A DNA stretch of 64,000 nt from JAPLKB01 sp964532465 (GCA_964532465.1 CAZHHX010000015.1:15225-79224); one strand, 5' to 3'; positions 27,301 to 37,388 are shown, numbered from the stretch's first letter. Numbers and translations are program-made. The notes: generated by a model not told the origin, from the sequence alone.

Positions 27301-28365
27301 ATGTCTAAAAAAACAGGAATGATTTATTATGGTGGTTTTTTAAGTAAAATTGGCGGTGCTTTTATGCATGCCAGAACTATAAAGAACAAACTTCAAGAAA
27401 TGGGTTGGGATGTCTCAATAATAACGTTAGATAGCTTGCCGATTTGGTGCAGATATTTTCCTCATCTAACGCAGAAGGCTTTTAATCTTATTTATAACCC
27501 CTTGGGCTTTTTGTACAAAGGTTATATTATAAAACTATTGTTCAAAGTATTCTTTGACAAGAAAGTTGATTTCCGTATTTTTGAAGATATATATTTTGCA
27601 TGGAATTCTGATATACCCTCAGTTACCCTTCTTCATGCTGTCTGGAGTGACAATTTGCAGTCATATTCTGTAAATATAGAAAGGCAAAATAAATTTAGAG
27701 AATATGAGGCTGAAATTATAAATAGTTTAGATCATCCGGTTGTTACAGTTTCTTTTCCGTATCAAAAATACATCGAAGAAGAGCATTTTGCAGGGTATTT
27801 ATCAAAGAAAATTGATGTTGTTGAATTAGGGATCGATCAATCAAAATTTCTCAAAATTAGAAATAAGAAAGGAAATAAAAAATCTATTGTTTTTTCTGGT
27901 GTATTGGAAGCAAGGAAAAATGTATTTTTTTTATTAGAGGTTTTTAAGAAGCTTAGCGAAATTAATCCCGCATACAAATTAACTATTATCGGCGATGGGC
28001 CTGATATGAAAAAACTATCTGAATTTGTAAAGGTTAATGAATTAGCTGTCAGTTTTTTAGGCAGGTTAAGTTATGAAGAAGTAATACATGAGTTGCATAA
28101 TCACGGGATATATATGCATACGTCTGTTAAGGAGTCGTTTTCATATTCTTTGCTTGAAGCAAAATTGGCGGGGCTTAAGACTTGTGCCCATGATAAGCTT
28201 CAGGTTCCTGATAAATTTATAGATGTAGCATTTAGTTCTTTTTCTGTGGATGAATGGTGTAATGGCATATTAAATATTGATTGGACATCAAACATATTTA
28301 ATGGTGATCAGTATACAGCCGAAAAGATGACGCTGTTGACTTTAAAATTGATTCACTCTTCTTAA
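27301..28365 (+). CDS. Family 4 glycosyltransferase
   Basis: A 354-residue GT-B protein. It begins GMIYYGGFLSKIGGAFMHAR, has VFSGVLEARKNVFFLLEVF and LTIIGDGPDMKKL in the C-terminal domain, and the donor-site block KESFSYSLLEAKLAG. The ATG has little ribosome binding site upstream. AT-rich relative to the wecB gene that follows. Confidence 0.8.
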   Translation: MSKKTGMIYYGGFLSKIGGAFMHARTIKNKLQEMGWDVSIITLDSLPIWCRYFPHLTQKAFNLIYNPLGFLYKGYIIKLLFKVFFDKKVDFRIFEDIYFAWNSDIPSVTLLHAVWSDNLQSYSVNIERQNKFREYEAEIINSLDHPVVTVSFPYQKYIEEEHFAGYLSKKIDVVELGIDQSKFLKIRNKKGNKKSIVFSGVLEARKNVFFLLEVFKKLSEINPAYKLTIIGDGPDMKKLSEFVKVNELAVSFLGRLSYEEVIHELHNHGIYMHTSVKESFSYSLLEAKLAGLKTCAHDKLQVPDKFIDVAFSSFSVDEWCNGILNIDWTSNIFNGDQYTAEKMTLLTLKLIHSS

Positions 28366-28404
28366 ATGAGTTGCTATCATATAGAAAATGTTTAATTTTG
28401 AAAG

Positions 28405-29547
28405 ATGAAAAAGATACTGTCTGTTTTCGGTACAAGACCTGAGGCCATAAAGATGGCGCCAGTTGTTGTGGAGCTAAAAAAATATCCAGAAATATTTGAT
28501 AGCAGAATTTGTGTTACCGCACAACATCGACAGATGCTCGATCAGGTACTCGATCTTTTTCAAATCATGCCTGAATATGATCTTAATATTATGAGACAAA
28601 GCCAGAGCCTTACTGACATCACTTGTAAGGTGCTGAAAGGATTGGAGCCAGTACTAAAGAAGTTTAGTCCTGATGTTGTGTTGGTTCATGGTGACACCAC
28701 TACTACCATTGCGGCCAGTCTGGCCGCTTATTATCAGAAGATCACTGTTGGACATGTTGAGGCTGGCTTGCGCACAAGCAACATATACTCGCCCTGGCCA
28801 GAGGAGATCAACCGTCGTTTAGCTACTACGATCGCCCGTTATCATTTTGGACCCACTGAACAATCAAGGCAAAATTTATTAAATGAGGGAGTAGATGATA
28901 AATCTATTATAGTTACCGGCAACACGGTTATTGACGCCCTTCTGTATGTTGTTGAAAAGCTGCGAAGCGATGCCGCATTGCAACAGAATATGGCTGAACG
29001 TTTTGATTTTCTCCACTCGGATAAACATCTTATACTGGTGACAGGTCATCGTAGAGAAAATTTTGGAGAGGGGTTTGAATTGATTTGTAATGCCCTGAAA
29101 ATTATTGCTGAAATGCACGATAACGTTGAAATACTTTACCCTGTTCATCTAAATCCCAATGTCCAAGAGCCTGTAAGACGCATTCTGGAAGGAGTTAGAG
29201 GAATATATCTGATTGAACCCCAAGAGTATCTTTCTTTTGTTTACTTAATGGATCGTTCTTATTTAATCATCACTGATTCAGGAGGAGTGCAGGAAGAAGC
29301 TCCTTCACTTGGCAAGCCGGTTTTGGTAACGCGTGATACTACCGAACGACCGGAAGCAGTAAGTGCTGGGACTGTGAAGCTTGTCGGAAAAGATACTTAT
29401 AAAATCATCAGGGAGGTCTCTACTCTATTATCTGATAGAGCAGCCTATGAATTAATGAACAGAGCGCAAAATCCTTATGGGGACGGAAATGCTGCTGTTC
29501 GAATAGTAAGATATCTAATCCCTCAGGTGAAGGACAAGGTTGCTTAA
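28405..29547 (+). CDS. wecB: Non-hydrolysing UDP-GlcNAc 2-epimerase
   Basis: A 380-residue enzyme converting UDP-GlcNAc to UDP-ManNAc. Hallmarks: FGTRPEAIKMAP at the N-terminus, VHGDTTTTIAASLAA, HVEAGLRT, PEEINRR, TGHRRENFG and SGGVQEEAPSLGKPVL. This is the WecB/MnaA type. A second epimerase of WbpI type sits at 35185. No WecC-like dehydrogenase is beside it, so UDP-ManNAc may be used as such or oxidised by the dehydrogenase at 1620. Confidence 0.94.
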   Translation: MKKILSVFGTRPEAIKMAPVVVELKKYPEIFDSRICVTAQHRQMLDQVLDLFQIMPEYDLNIMRQSQSLTDITCKVLKGLEPVLKKFSPDVVLVHGDTTTTIAASLAAYYQKITVGHVEAGLRTSNIYSPWPEEINRRLATTIARYHFGPTEQSRQNLLNEGVDDKSIIVTGNTVIDALLYVVEKLRSDAALQQNMAERFDFLHSDKHLILVTGHRRENFGEGFELICNALKIIAEMHDNVEILYPVHLNPNVQEPVRRILEGVRGIYLIEPQEYLSFVYLMDRSYLIITDSGGVQEEAPSLGKPVLVTRDTTERPEAVSAGTVKLVGKDTYKIIREVSTLLSDRAAYELMNRAQNPYGDGNAAVRIVRYLIPQVKDKVA

Positions 29548-29788
29548 GCTATCGAGATGCTTCGCAAGTTTTTTATAAAGAAATAAAGCAAATACCATGC
29601 AAACTGGTATGAAAATAAAGCGTTGCTTAACCGAGATAAACTTTTTCTGAATAGCCACGAAAGTAGTGTTTTAAAATAATATTGTGTGAATTTTATTGGT
29701 ATTTTCTTAATGAGATTTGGATTGATCTCTCTTTCTCAATCCTGTTTTTAATTCAAGTTGCAAATAACTTTCAGGAATAAAATTCTAA

Positions 29789-31765
29789 ATGTGTGGACTA
29801 ACCGGATTTTGGCAACCTAATAGTTTTTCTGCTGATGCTTTTCAAACTATTGCTCAGAAAATGGCTGACCGTATTGCCCATCGCGGGCCTGATGATGCTG
29901 GTGTTTGGATGGATGAAATCTCCGGCATTGTGCTGGCGCATCGTCGCCTTTCCGTTCTTGATCTTTCGCTGGCTGGCCATCAGCCTATGCTTTCCCGGTC
30001 GGGACGTTATGTGATTGTCTTTAACGGGGAGATTTATAATCACCTTGAAATAAGGCGGGAAGTGGAAACAGAGCACGGAGAGTATGCTCTGGCTGGCTGG
30101 AGCGGGCATTCTGATACGGAAACGCTGTTGGCGGGATTTGAATTGTGGGGCATAGAACCGACGCTAAAAAAAACCGTTGGAATGTTTGCGTTTGCGCTTT
30201 GGGATCGTGAGAAGAAAACGCTTACCCTGGCGCGTGATCGTATTGGTGAAAAGCCTCTTTATTATGGGTTTCAGAACAATACCTTTATTTTTGGTTCAGA
30301 ATTAAAAGCGTTTAGTGCGCATCCGGATTTTATAGGCGAAATTAACCGTGATGCTCTTTGCCTGTACTTAAGACATTGCTATATTCCTGCGCCATATTCG
30401 ATTTACAGGGAGATATATAAACTGCTGCCAGGCAGCTACATTGAGCTTCAGATCGGACTTAGTCCTGAAAAGATGCGTTCGGTAACACCTAAACTTTACT
30501 GGAGTTTGGCTGATATTGCTGAGAAAGGAATCTCTCAACCATTTGCCGGCAGCGATGAGGATGCGATAGCTGTCCTCGATGAACAATTAAGGCAGGCAAT
30601 AGGTTTACAAATGATCGCGGATGTACCGTTAGGTGTTTTTTTGTCAGGCGGAGTGGATTCTTCAACAGTTGTTGCATTAATGCAAACACAATCTTCTTGC
30701 CCTATTAAGACGTTTTCTATCGGATTCGATGAAACCGGCTACAACGAAGCCGAGGATGCAAAGGCGGTGGCCAAGTATCTTGGCACGGACCACACCGAAT
30801 ATTATGTTTCTTCGGCGGAGGCAATGCAGGTTATTCCTCGTCTGGGGAATATGTATGATGAACCATTCGCCGATTCCTCTCAGATACCCACCTTCCTGGT
30901 ATCTCATATGGCACGCAAGCATGTAACAGTTTCTTTATCAGGAGATGCCGGAGACGAATTATTTTGTGGATATAACCGTTACGTACTGGCAGATATCTGG
31001 AGGAGGATCTCCAAGCTTCCCTTTGGCGTTAGAAGATCAATAGGCAGCTTGATAAAAATGATTGGGCAATCAACTTGGGATAAGCTTTTCCAATATGCAG
31101 GTAAATTTTATAAATTCCCCTCAAATATAGGTGAGAAAATAGAAAAACTTTCATCCCGTTTGATGAGCGTTGATGGTGTCCACGCACTTTATTACAGCTT
31201 AGTGTCACAGATAGCCAATCCCGGTCAGGTGGTTATCGATGCCAGAGAACCTGATACCTGGCTTACAAAAACAGGCTTAAAAACAGGGTTTCAGGACCCT
31301 AAAATACAAATGATGTTCATGGATTGCATGACTTATTTGCCTGACGACATACTGGTCAAAGTGGATCGCGCCGCTATGTTTAACAGCCTTGAAACAAGAA
31401 TCCCCTTCCTTGATCATAGAATCATCGAACTGGCATGGTCCCTCCCATTATCGATGAAAATTAGAAATGGACAAACCAAGTGGATATTGCGACAGTTGTT
31501 GTACAAATATGTGCCCAAATATCTCATCGAAAGACCCAAGATGGGTTTTGGTATACCTCTTGGCGACTGGATGCGTGGTCCGCTTAGAGAGTGGGCTGAA
31601 GCATTGCTGGGAGAATCACGTTTGAAACAAGAAGGATTCTTTGATGTGCAGTTTGTTCGTTCGCGCTGGCAAGAGCATCTTTCCGGCAGAAGAAATTGGC
31701 AACATTTTCTCTGGACTGTGTTGATGTTTCAGGTTTGGCTGAAAGCAAGTGGTAATAGGTTATGA
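29789..31765 (+). CDS. asnB: Asparagine synthetase-like amidotransferase (first copy)
   Basis: A 658-residue glutamine-dependent amidotransferase of the AsnB family. Cys2 starts the glutaminase domain (MCGLTGF), followed by HRGPDDAG (31-38), VFNGEIYN (77-84) and the ATP-pyrophosphatase loop SGGVDSS (286-292). In polysaccharide loci such enzymes commonly amidate uronic acid carboxylates instead of aspartate (known for WbpS-like proteins). It overlaps the membrane protein gene downstream by 4 bases. A second copy is at 37389. Confidence 0.9.
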   Translation: MCGLTGFWQPNSFSADAFQTIAQKMADRIAHRGPDDAGVWMDEISGIVLAHRRLSVLDLSLAGHQPMLSRSGRYVIVFNGEIYNHLEIRREVETEHGEYALAGWSGHSDTETLLAGFELWGIEPTLKKTVGMFAFALWDREKKTLTLARDRIGEKPLYYGFQNNTFIFGSELKAFSAHPDFIGEINRDALCLYLRHCYIPAPYSIYREIYKLLPGSYIELQIGLSPEKMRSVTPKLYWSLADIAEKGISQPFAGSDEDAIAVLDEQLRQAIGLQMIADVPLGVFLSGGVDSSTVVALMQTQSSCPIKTFSIGFDETGYNEAEDAKAVAKYLGTDHTEYYVSSAEAMQVIPRLGNMYDEPFADSSQIPTFLVSHMARKHVTVSLSGDAGDELFCGYNRYVLADIWRRISKLPFGVRRSIGSLIKMIGQSTWDKLFQYAGKFYKFPSNIGEKIEKLSSRLMSVDGVHALYYSLVSQIANPGQVVIDAREPDTWLTKTGLKTGFQDPKIQMMFMDCMTYLPDDILVKVDRAAMFNSLETRIPFLDHRIIELAWSLPLSMKIRNGQTKWILRQLLYKYVPKYLIERPKMGFGIPLGDWMRGPLREWAEALLGESRLKQEGFFDVQFVRSRWQEHLSGRRNWQHFLWTVLMFQVWLKASGNRL

Positions 31766-33039
31766 TTGGTACTTTCTCGGGAATAGCTATTGTCATTACA
31801 GCTTTTTCGCTTGGAAATATATTGCCGAGGTTTGCCAGGAAGGCTTTTTTTCTGGCAATGTTTGCGCGTCTCAGCATTAGCGTCTTGAATGTCATAATGA
31901 GTGGTCAGATGATTGGTGCTGATGCTGATGCAAACCGTTACTATGAGGAAGCCGTCGAGCTTTCCTCCAATATAAACGATCTTACTTGGGATATTCAGTT
32001 ACTTTTTTCTGGTTGGGGATTTACAAATATGCATGCATTGATTCAATGGGCATTGGGGGGTGGGAGTTTTTTTCTCGCACATGCTTTTTCTTTACTGGGC
32101 GCTGCGCTTTGCCTGATCCTTATTTCTAAAATCTGGTTATTGCTCGTACCTGAAGAATATAAAAGACTGCCGTATGTTTTGCTTATCTACTCCCTTTTGC
32201 CGAGTGTTCTTACTAACCAGAGTTATATTTTACGTGAAGTATGGCAATCTCTCAGTGTGTTGGGTATTGCCTGGTTGAGTTTACACATACAGAAATATGG
32301 CTATAGCGTGGTTAGGATTATTGGTATATTAATGTTTACTGTTGCTGGATGTTTTCTTCATTCATATATGATCGTAATGATTATGATGATGTTTTTTGGT
32401 GGATTATTGCTCCAGAATAGAATCAGTATTACCCGGTGGTATATGATCAGGCCGTCCCGGTTGTTCAAGTTTGGTTTTATTCTTATTTTGCTTCTCCTTA
32501 TTTTATGGCCAATCATTATTGAGTCGCCCATTTTGAAGACTGATATTAATGGGAAGAAGACTGATATGGATACCCAGCAATTATTACAGAAAGCAGACGA
32601 ACACTCCGAAGGAGCACTGAGTGATTCAAAAAATGCACGTGCTGAATATGGAAAACTATTCTATCCGGAGAGACTCTGGACCCTTTTACCTACTTTTGCT
32701 GCCTATCAGACTATGCCGTTACCATGGCGAATTGGCAATATTTCAGATGTAATTCTGTTTATAGAAAATTCGTTTCGGATATTATTGCTTATGTTTTATC
32801 TATGCTATCGGAAAAAGCTGACGCAGTTCCACAAAGACAACATGGATGTACTGGTTTTGATGTGGTTCATGATGGAACTTGTTTGGTCAGTTGGGACGAT
32901 TAATTGGGGTACTGCTGCCCGCCACCATGTTCCAGCAGTTGCATTATTAGTTATTGTAGGGCTTGCAAGCCGATATCTTGTAAAGCCGGAACCTTTACAT
33001 GTTCGTAGACATCAACCAACCAAGCAGCTTGGCGGTTAA
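31762..33039 (+). CDS. Polytopic membrane protein, O-antigen polymerase candidate
   Basis: A 425-residue protein with about 10 hydrophobic segments and a large polar loop near residues 265-320 that contains KADEHSEGALSDSKNAR, the general layout of Wzy/EpsG-type polymerases. No sequence-level family motif is seen, as is usual for Wzy. It is coupled to asnB upstream (ATGA) and to the transglutaminase-like gene downstream (TAATG). It would join repeat units on the periplasmic side. Confidence 0.62.
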   Translation: MIGTFSGIAIVITAFSLGNILPRFARKAFFLAMFARLSISVLNVIMSGQMIGADADANRYYEEAVELSSNINDLTWDIQLLFSGWGFTNMHALIQWALGGGSFFLAHAFSLLGAALCLILISKIWLLLVPEEYKRLPYVLLIYSLLPSVLTNQSYILREVWQSLSVLGIAWLSLHIQKYGYSVVRIIGILMFTVAGCFLHSYMIVMIMMMFFGGLLLQNRISITRWYMIRPSRLFKFGFILILLLLILWPIIIESPILKTDINGKKTDMDTQQLLQKADEHSEGALSDSKNARAEYGKLFYPERLWTLLPTFAAYQTMPLPWRIGNISDVILFIENSFRILLLMFYLCYRKKLTQFHKDNMDVLVLMWFMMELVWSVGTINWGTAARHHVPAVALLVIVGLASRYLVKPEPLHVRRHQPTKQLGG

Positions 33040-33782
33040 TGAGTGGATGCAGGGTATTGAAAAAAATATATATTGTTGCTATTATTTTTATCCCCGTATT
33101 CCTTTTTGTCTTTTTGTTTCTTAACACTGAGACAATCACTCGGCAGGGAGTCAACGGCAAAGTTGCAGCGATTAAGATACCCCTTTATCTAAAATTACAC
33201 AATTTTTTCGATCGCCATCTTAATTATCAATGGACGGTTAATCAGATCATTAATAACAGGATGACGGATCAGCAGAAGGCTGAGGCTGTATTTATTTGGA
33301 CGATCAGTCATATCGCAAAACAACCATCTCAACTTCCTGTTATTGACGATCATCCGTGGCATATTATTGTTCGTGGTTATGGTGAGTCGGATCAGATGGC
33401 TGACGTCTTCGCTGTTCTTTCAAATTATGCAGGATTAAAAAGTTTCATTTTGAACTGTAAAGATATTGATAATCCTGATCTTGGCCATACACCTCTGGGC
33501 GCCGTTTTTTTTGATGGGACATGGCACCTTTGTGATCCTTATAATCAAACGATATTCCTTAATGATCATAATAAATGGGCATCAACAACAGAACTTGCTG
33601 CTTTAGGTTGGAAAGCCAAACACATGGGTAATTCCCTACAGCATAATAAAAGTATTCATTATGAAAAATATTTTAAAGGACTCAATGTAATTGATTATGA
33701 TCATTTGCACAGGAATCATAGATCTGCTATACAGGACCCTCTATCGAGATTTCGCTTCTTCTTAAAAGATCGAAAAATATGA
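33039..33782 (+). CDS. Membrane-anchored transglutaminase-like protein, Cys replaced by Ser
   Basis: A 247-residue protein with one N-terminal membrane anchor (about 8-28) and a periplasmic domain resembling the transglutaminase-like fold. In that fold a Gly-x-Cys motif begins the catalytic helix; here it reads GESDQMADVF with Ser117 at the cysteine position. The later His (His150 in LGHTPLGAVFF) and Asp (Asp166 in WHLCDP) are kept. It may be a non-catalytic binding protein or use serine. Start codon overlaps the previous stop. Position after a polymerase candidate suggests a role in export or polymerisation (inference). Confidence 0.6.
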   Translation: MSGCRVLKKIYIVAIIFIPVFLFVFLFLNTETITRQGVNGKVAAIKIPLYLKLHNFFDRHLNYQWTVNQIINNRMTDQQKAEAVFIWTISHIAKQPSQLPVIDDHPWHIIVRGYGESDQMADVFAVLSNYAGLKSFILNCKDIDNPDLGHTPLGAVFFDGTWHLCDPYNQTIFLNDHNKWASTTELAALGWKAKHMGNSLQHNKSIHYEKYFKGLNVIDYDHLHRNHRSAIQDPLSRFRFFLKDRKI

Positions 33783-33810
33783 ATACTTGCGAAAGCTTAT
33801 GTGTAGAATA

Positions 33811-33964
33811 ATTGGTAGTATTAATCCGGCAACTATAAATACCAATACGGTCATTCCCGCGAAAGCGGGAATCCAGAATAAGACTGGATGCTGGATCAAG
33901 TCCGGTATGACGACCTTTGACATGTTTAATTACCGGATTAATAGCATCTTCTATTGATACCAAT
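33811..33964. repeat. Nested inverted repeat with REP-like palindromic core
   Basis: The core 33850-33914 contains TTCCCGC-GAAA-GCGGGAA (33854-33871), a perfect 7-bp stem of the widespread REP-like type, bracketed by GTCAT/ATGAC. Outside this, TATTAATCCGG (33819-33829) pairs with CCGGATTAATA (33933-33943), and ATTGGTA (33811-33817) pairs with TACCAAT (33958-33964). The rest of the 350-base gap (33783-34132) has no gene. It could form a long RNA hairpin between the two flanking genes or be a small non-autonomous mobile element. Confidence 0.75.
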
Positions 33965-34132
33965 GCCTCATGTTGAAATAAAATCCCTTGAAGTGATTCA
34001 TTGCTAATGGTAGATTGACATCCTGGTTTTTAGGGATAAAATAATTTGCTGGTAGATGCGGAGGGAATCTCTGATGCAGAAAGGTGTGAATACATTCGCG
34101 GCTGCCATATTATCTCATAAGGTGAAATTATA

Positions 34133-35164
34133 ATGAATAATACCTACGAAGAAATAAGAGAAAATCTTTTGATGAAGCCAAATACATGGTTGATTACCGG
34201 TGTGGCAGGTTTTATTGGATCAAATTTATTGGAAACTTTGTTAAATTTAAATCAGCACGTTGTTGGTCTGGATAATTTTTCTACTGGAACTATTAAGAAT
34301 CTCAATGATGTAAGGAATTCCCTACACGAAGATAAATGGCAAAATTTTAAATTTATAGAAGGCGATATTCGCAATATAAAAGATTGTTGTATTGCTTGCG
34401 AAGGGGTTGATTATATATTACATCATGCAGCCATAGGCTCTGTGACACGCTCAATTGAAAATCCCATATTTACAAATGAGAACAATATAACAGGTTTTCT
34501 AAATATGTTAGTAGCTGCACGAGATGCAAAAGTTAAGCAGTTTGTGTACGCATCTTCAAGTTCTGTCTATGGTGATCATCCTGTCCTGCCAAAGGTAGAA
34601 GAAAACACAGGAAAGCCCCTTTCGCCTTATGCAGTAACAAAATATGTGAACGAATTGTACGCTGACATATTCTTGCGTGTTTATGATTTAAAGATAATAG
34701 GCTTGAGATATTTTAATGTTTTTGGGCCAAGGCAAGATCCAGATAGCAGTTATGCGGCTGTTATTCCGAAATGGTTTCGCTCTTTATTGCATGGAGAGCC
34801 TTTGTATATTAACGGAGATGGCGAAACAACACGAGATTTTTGTTTTGTTGATAATGTGATCCAGGCTAATATAATATCGGCTTGTGTCAGAAGTGAAAAT
34901 GCCATTGGACACATCTATAACATAGCATTTTCAGAGCAAAATACGCTAAAGCAATTGTTTTACCTGATTCGTGATGAAGTTTTAAAACATAACGTTGGAG
35001 CTGCGGGCATAGAGCCTGTTTATCGTGAATTCAGGGCAGGAGATATACGCCATTCACTTGCCGACATCAGCAAGGCGAAGAAATTGCTTGGTTATCATCC
35101 GAAATATTCACTTAGAGATGGAATTGGCAAAGCCGCTGAATGGTATATCGCAAAATTGTCATAA
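34133..35164 (+). CDS. wbpP: UDP-GlcNAc 4-epimerase-like SDR (WbpP/TviC type)
   Basis: A 343-residue extended SDR of the WbpP/TviC group, which interconvert UDP-GlcNAc and UDP-GalNAc or their uronic acids at C4. The N-terminal extension of about 17 residues before the Rossmann motif TGVAGFIG (22-29) is typical. Further signs are YASSSSVYGD (139-148), the catalytic Tyr166-x3-Lys170 (PYAVTK) and RYFNVFGPRQDP. It lies directly before a WbpI-like 2-epimerase (20-base gap). Confidence 0.85.
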   Translation: MNNTYEEIRENLLMKPNTWLITGVAGFIGSNLLETLLNLNQHVVGLDNFSTGTIKNLNDVRNSLHEDKWQNFKFIEGDIRNIKDCCIACEGVDYILHHAAIGSVTRSIENPIFTNENNITGFLNMLVAARDAKVKQFVYASSSSVYGDHPVLPKVEENTGKPLSPYAVTKYVNELYADIFLRVYDLKIIGLRYFNVFGPRQDPDSSYAAVIPKWFRSLLHGEPLYINGDGETTRDFCFVDNVIQANIISACVRSENAIGHIYNIAFSEQNTLKQLFYLIRDEVLKHNVGAAGIEPVYREFRAGDIRHSLADISKAKKLLGYHPKYSLRDGIGKAAEWYIAKLS

Positions 35165-35184
35165 AAGCAATTCAAAATAACCAT

Positions 35185-36297
35185 ATGAAAATTGTGACCA
35201 TTATCGGTGCTCGACCCCAGTTTATCAAAGCTGCTGCCGTTTCCCGCGCTATCGCCGAACATAACGCCAGCATTGCCACATTTCCACCACTTATCGAGCA
35301 TCGTTCATCGTCCATTACCGAAGTGATTATCCACACTGGCCAGCACTATGACAATGACATGTCCGCTGTTTTTTTCGAGGAACTGGACATCCCCAGTCCG
35401 AAATACAACCTTGGTATCGGCTCCGGGCCACACGGTTTACAGACAGGTCAGATGCTGGCGAAAATAGAAGAGGTACTGATAGCGGAAACCCCGGATTGGG
35501 TGCTCGTCTACGGTGATACCAATTCCACGCTGGCAGGCGCGCTGGCCGCCGCCAAGCTCCATATCCCCATAGCCCATGTGGAAGCTGGCCTGCGCAGTTT
35601 TAATCGTCTTATGCCCGAAGAGATCAATCGGGTTGTCACCGATCATACATCCAACCTCTTATTCTGCCCGAGTCAGACTGCCGCAAACAATTTAGCTGCC
35701 GAAGGTATAATAAATGGTATAAAAATCATGGGCGATGTCATGATGGATTCTTTGCACTTTGCTGTTGGAAAAAAAGCGTTGAGAGTAAATATTTTGCATA
35801 ATCTGGGTTTGCAAGAAAAATCCTACCTGCTTGCCACGGTTCACCGTCCTGAAAATACTGATCATGAAAAAAGGCTGCAAAATATTTTATCAGCCTTAGA
35901 AGAAACGAAACAAATCATCATTTTCCCTGTACATCCCCGTACAAAAAAAACATTACAGCACCTTGACTATCAACCGCCGCACAATGTGAAATTGATTGAG
36001 CCTGTAGGATACTTTGAAATTATAGCTCTTGAAAAATCAGCCCGCTTGATCCTTACCGACTCAGGTGGTATGCAGAAAGAAGCTTACTGGCTAAGGGTTC
36101 CCTGCATTACCCTTCGCGACGAAACAGAATGGATAGAAACAGTAGAAAATGGCTGGAACATCCTTACAGGTGCAGATTCACAAAAAATAATTACCGCCAT
36201 AAACAACTTTATACCGCCAAAAAACCAGCCATCCTTATACGGCAACGGGCAAATAGCGGAGAAAATTATCAATGCTTTGCTTGAGGGAAGTTGTTGA
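35185..36297 (+). CDS. wbpI: UDP-sugar 2-epimerase, WbpI-like
   Basis: A 370-residue non-hydrolysing 2-epimerase. Unlike the WecB copy, it carries GARPQFIKAAAVSRAI, EVIIHTGQHYDNDMS, FFEELDIPSPKYNLGIGSG and SFNRLMPEEINRVVTDH, the variant pattern of WbpI, which converts UDP-GlcNAc3NAcA to UDP-ManNAc3NAcA. The ATG at 35185 lies 20 bases after the previous stop. The other enzymes of that pathway are 20 kb downstream (56.6-59.6 kb). Generic UDP-GlcNAc epimerase activity remains possible. Confidence 0.85.
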   Translation: MKIVTIIGARPQFIKAAAVSRAIAEHNASIATFPPLIEHRSSSITEVIIHTGQHYDNDMSAVFFEELDIPSPKYNLGIGSGPHGLQTGQMLAKIEEVLIAETPDWVLVYGDTNSTLAGALAAAKLHIPIAHVEAGLRSFNRLMPEEINRVVTDHTSNLLFCPSQTAANNLAAEGIINGIKIMGDVMMDSLHFAVGKKALRVNILHNLGLQEKSYLLATVHRPENTDHEKRLQNILSALEETKQIIIFPVHPRTKKTLQHLDYQPPHNVKLIEPVGYFEIIALEKSARLILTDSGGMQKEAYWLRVPCITLRDETEWIETVENGWNILTGADSQKIITAINNFIPPKNQPSLYGNGQIAEKIINALLEGSC

Positions 36298-36521
36298 AAA
36301 ACTTCTCAAAATCATGAATAATCAATGCCTACGCATATACTGGATGTGGACATTTTGTTTAGGAATCTGCTGGATGTGCTGATATGTGTAAAGACTTAAG
36401 AATGATCTGAAATGCTTTGATTAAAACGAAATTATAAAAGAGCAGATAATAATATAATGATAGGACACAAGGATTTAAATGCAACTTTACAGTATTTTAA
36501 CTATGGAGAAGCTATTTTAAT

Positions 36522-37382
36522 ATGATTTGGATATTATTACCTGCCTTCAATGAAGAAGCATCGTTACCTCGTCTCTTGCCAAAAATTGAGGCTACAATGA
36601 AAAAACACTATGAAGATTATCACATCGTTGTGGTAGACGATGGGAGTAATGATCAAACATCTGAGCTATTGAAAGAATACGCAAATAAGCTACCTTTGAG
36701 TTTTATAAAACATCCAATAAATAGGGGACTGGGAGAAACCGAACGAGATGGTTTTGAATATGTCGCGCTGTGCGCAAACGATGAAGATTTCATTGTGCGC
36801 TTGGACTGTGATGACACCCATGATCCTGAATATATTTTTACATTGATTAACAAAATTAATGAGGGTTTCGATGTGGTCAATACGTCCCGCTTTCAGCCCG
36901 GTGGCGGACAAATGGGTGTTGGTACTTATCGAGCCTTTATCAGCTACTCGGCCAATATTTTCATGAAAGTATTGTTTAACATTAAAGGCGTAAAAGATTT
37001 CTCATGCGGATTCAGAGCTTACAGGGCAAAGGTAATTAAAGATGCCATCGGTATTTTCGGAAACGGCTTTATGCAACTCAAGGGTTTGGGATTTACATCA
37101 ACCCTGGAAATGATTGTTAAATTGAAATTGTTAGGTTGTTGTTTTGCCGAGGTGCCTTTCGTTTTGCGCTACGACAAAAAGGCAAGTCCCAGCAAGATGG
37201 TAAGTAGTATTACAACTTTAGGGTATTTGACGATGGCACTTCTCTATCATTGGCCCTGGAGCGGTTGGCGTAGTTTTTATAAAGATCTGGCAGGTATCTA
37301 TCGAGAATCCCCGGAGGCGGCATATAAAAAGTATGCCAGACAAAATATGAAAAGAGCGACGATCTGTCAGATCGGGGGATAG
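36522..37382 (+). CDS. Family 2 glycosyltransferase (DPM1/GtrB-like)
   Basis: A 286-residue GT2 protein with the polyprenyl-phosphate glycosyltransferase style: LLPAFNEEASLPRLL, VVDDGSNDQT (37-46), RLDCDDTHDPEY with the metal motif (95-98), and FSCGFRAYRAKVI. There are no C-terminal transmembrane helices. It could transfer a sugar to undecaprenyl phosphate or to the growing unit. GGAGA precedes the start. It is followed after 6 bases by the second asnB. Confidence 0.84.
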   Translation: MIWILLPAFNEEASLPRLLPKIEATMKKHYEDYHIVVVDDGSNDQTSELLKEYANKLPLSFIKHPINRGLGETERDGFEYVALCANDEDFIVRLDCDDTHDPEYIFTLINKINEGFDVVNTSRFQPGGGQMGVGTYRAFISYSANIFMKVLFNIKGVKDFSCGFRAYRAKVIKDAIGIFGNGFMQLKGLGFTSTLEMIVKLKLLGCCFAEVPFVLRYDKKASPSKMVSSITTLGYLTMALLYHWPWSGWRSFYKDLAGIYRESPEAAYKKYARQNMKRATICQIGG

Positions 37383-37388
37383 CAAGCA

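Noticed and set aside
33727..33963. A 78-codon open frame on the minus strand
   Set aside because: Its peptide (LDSRFRGNDR and similar) is the translated REP-like palindrome, and it overlaps the end of a convincing gene; it is a repeat artefact.
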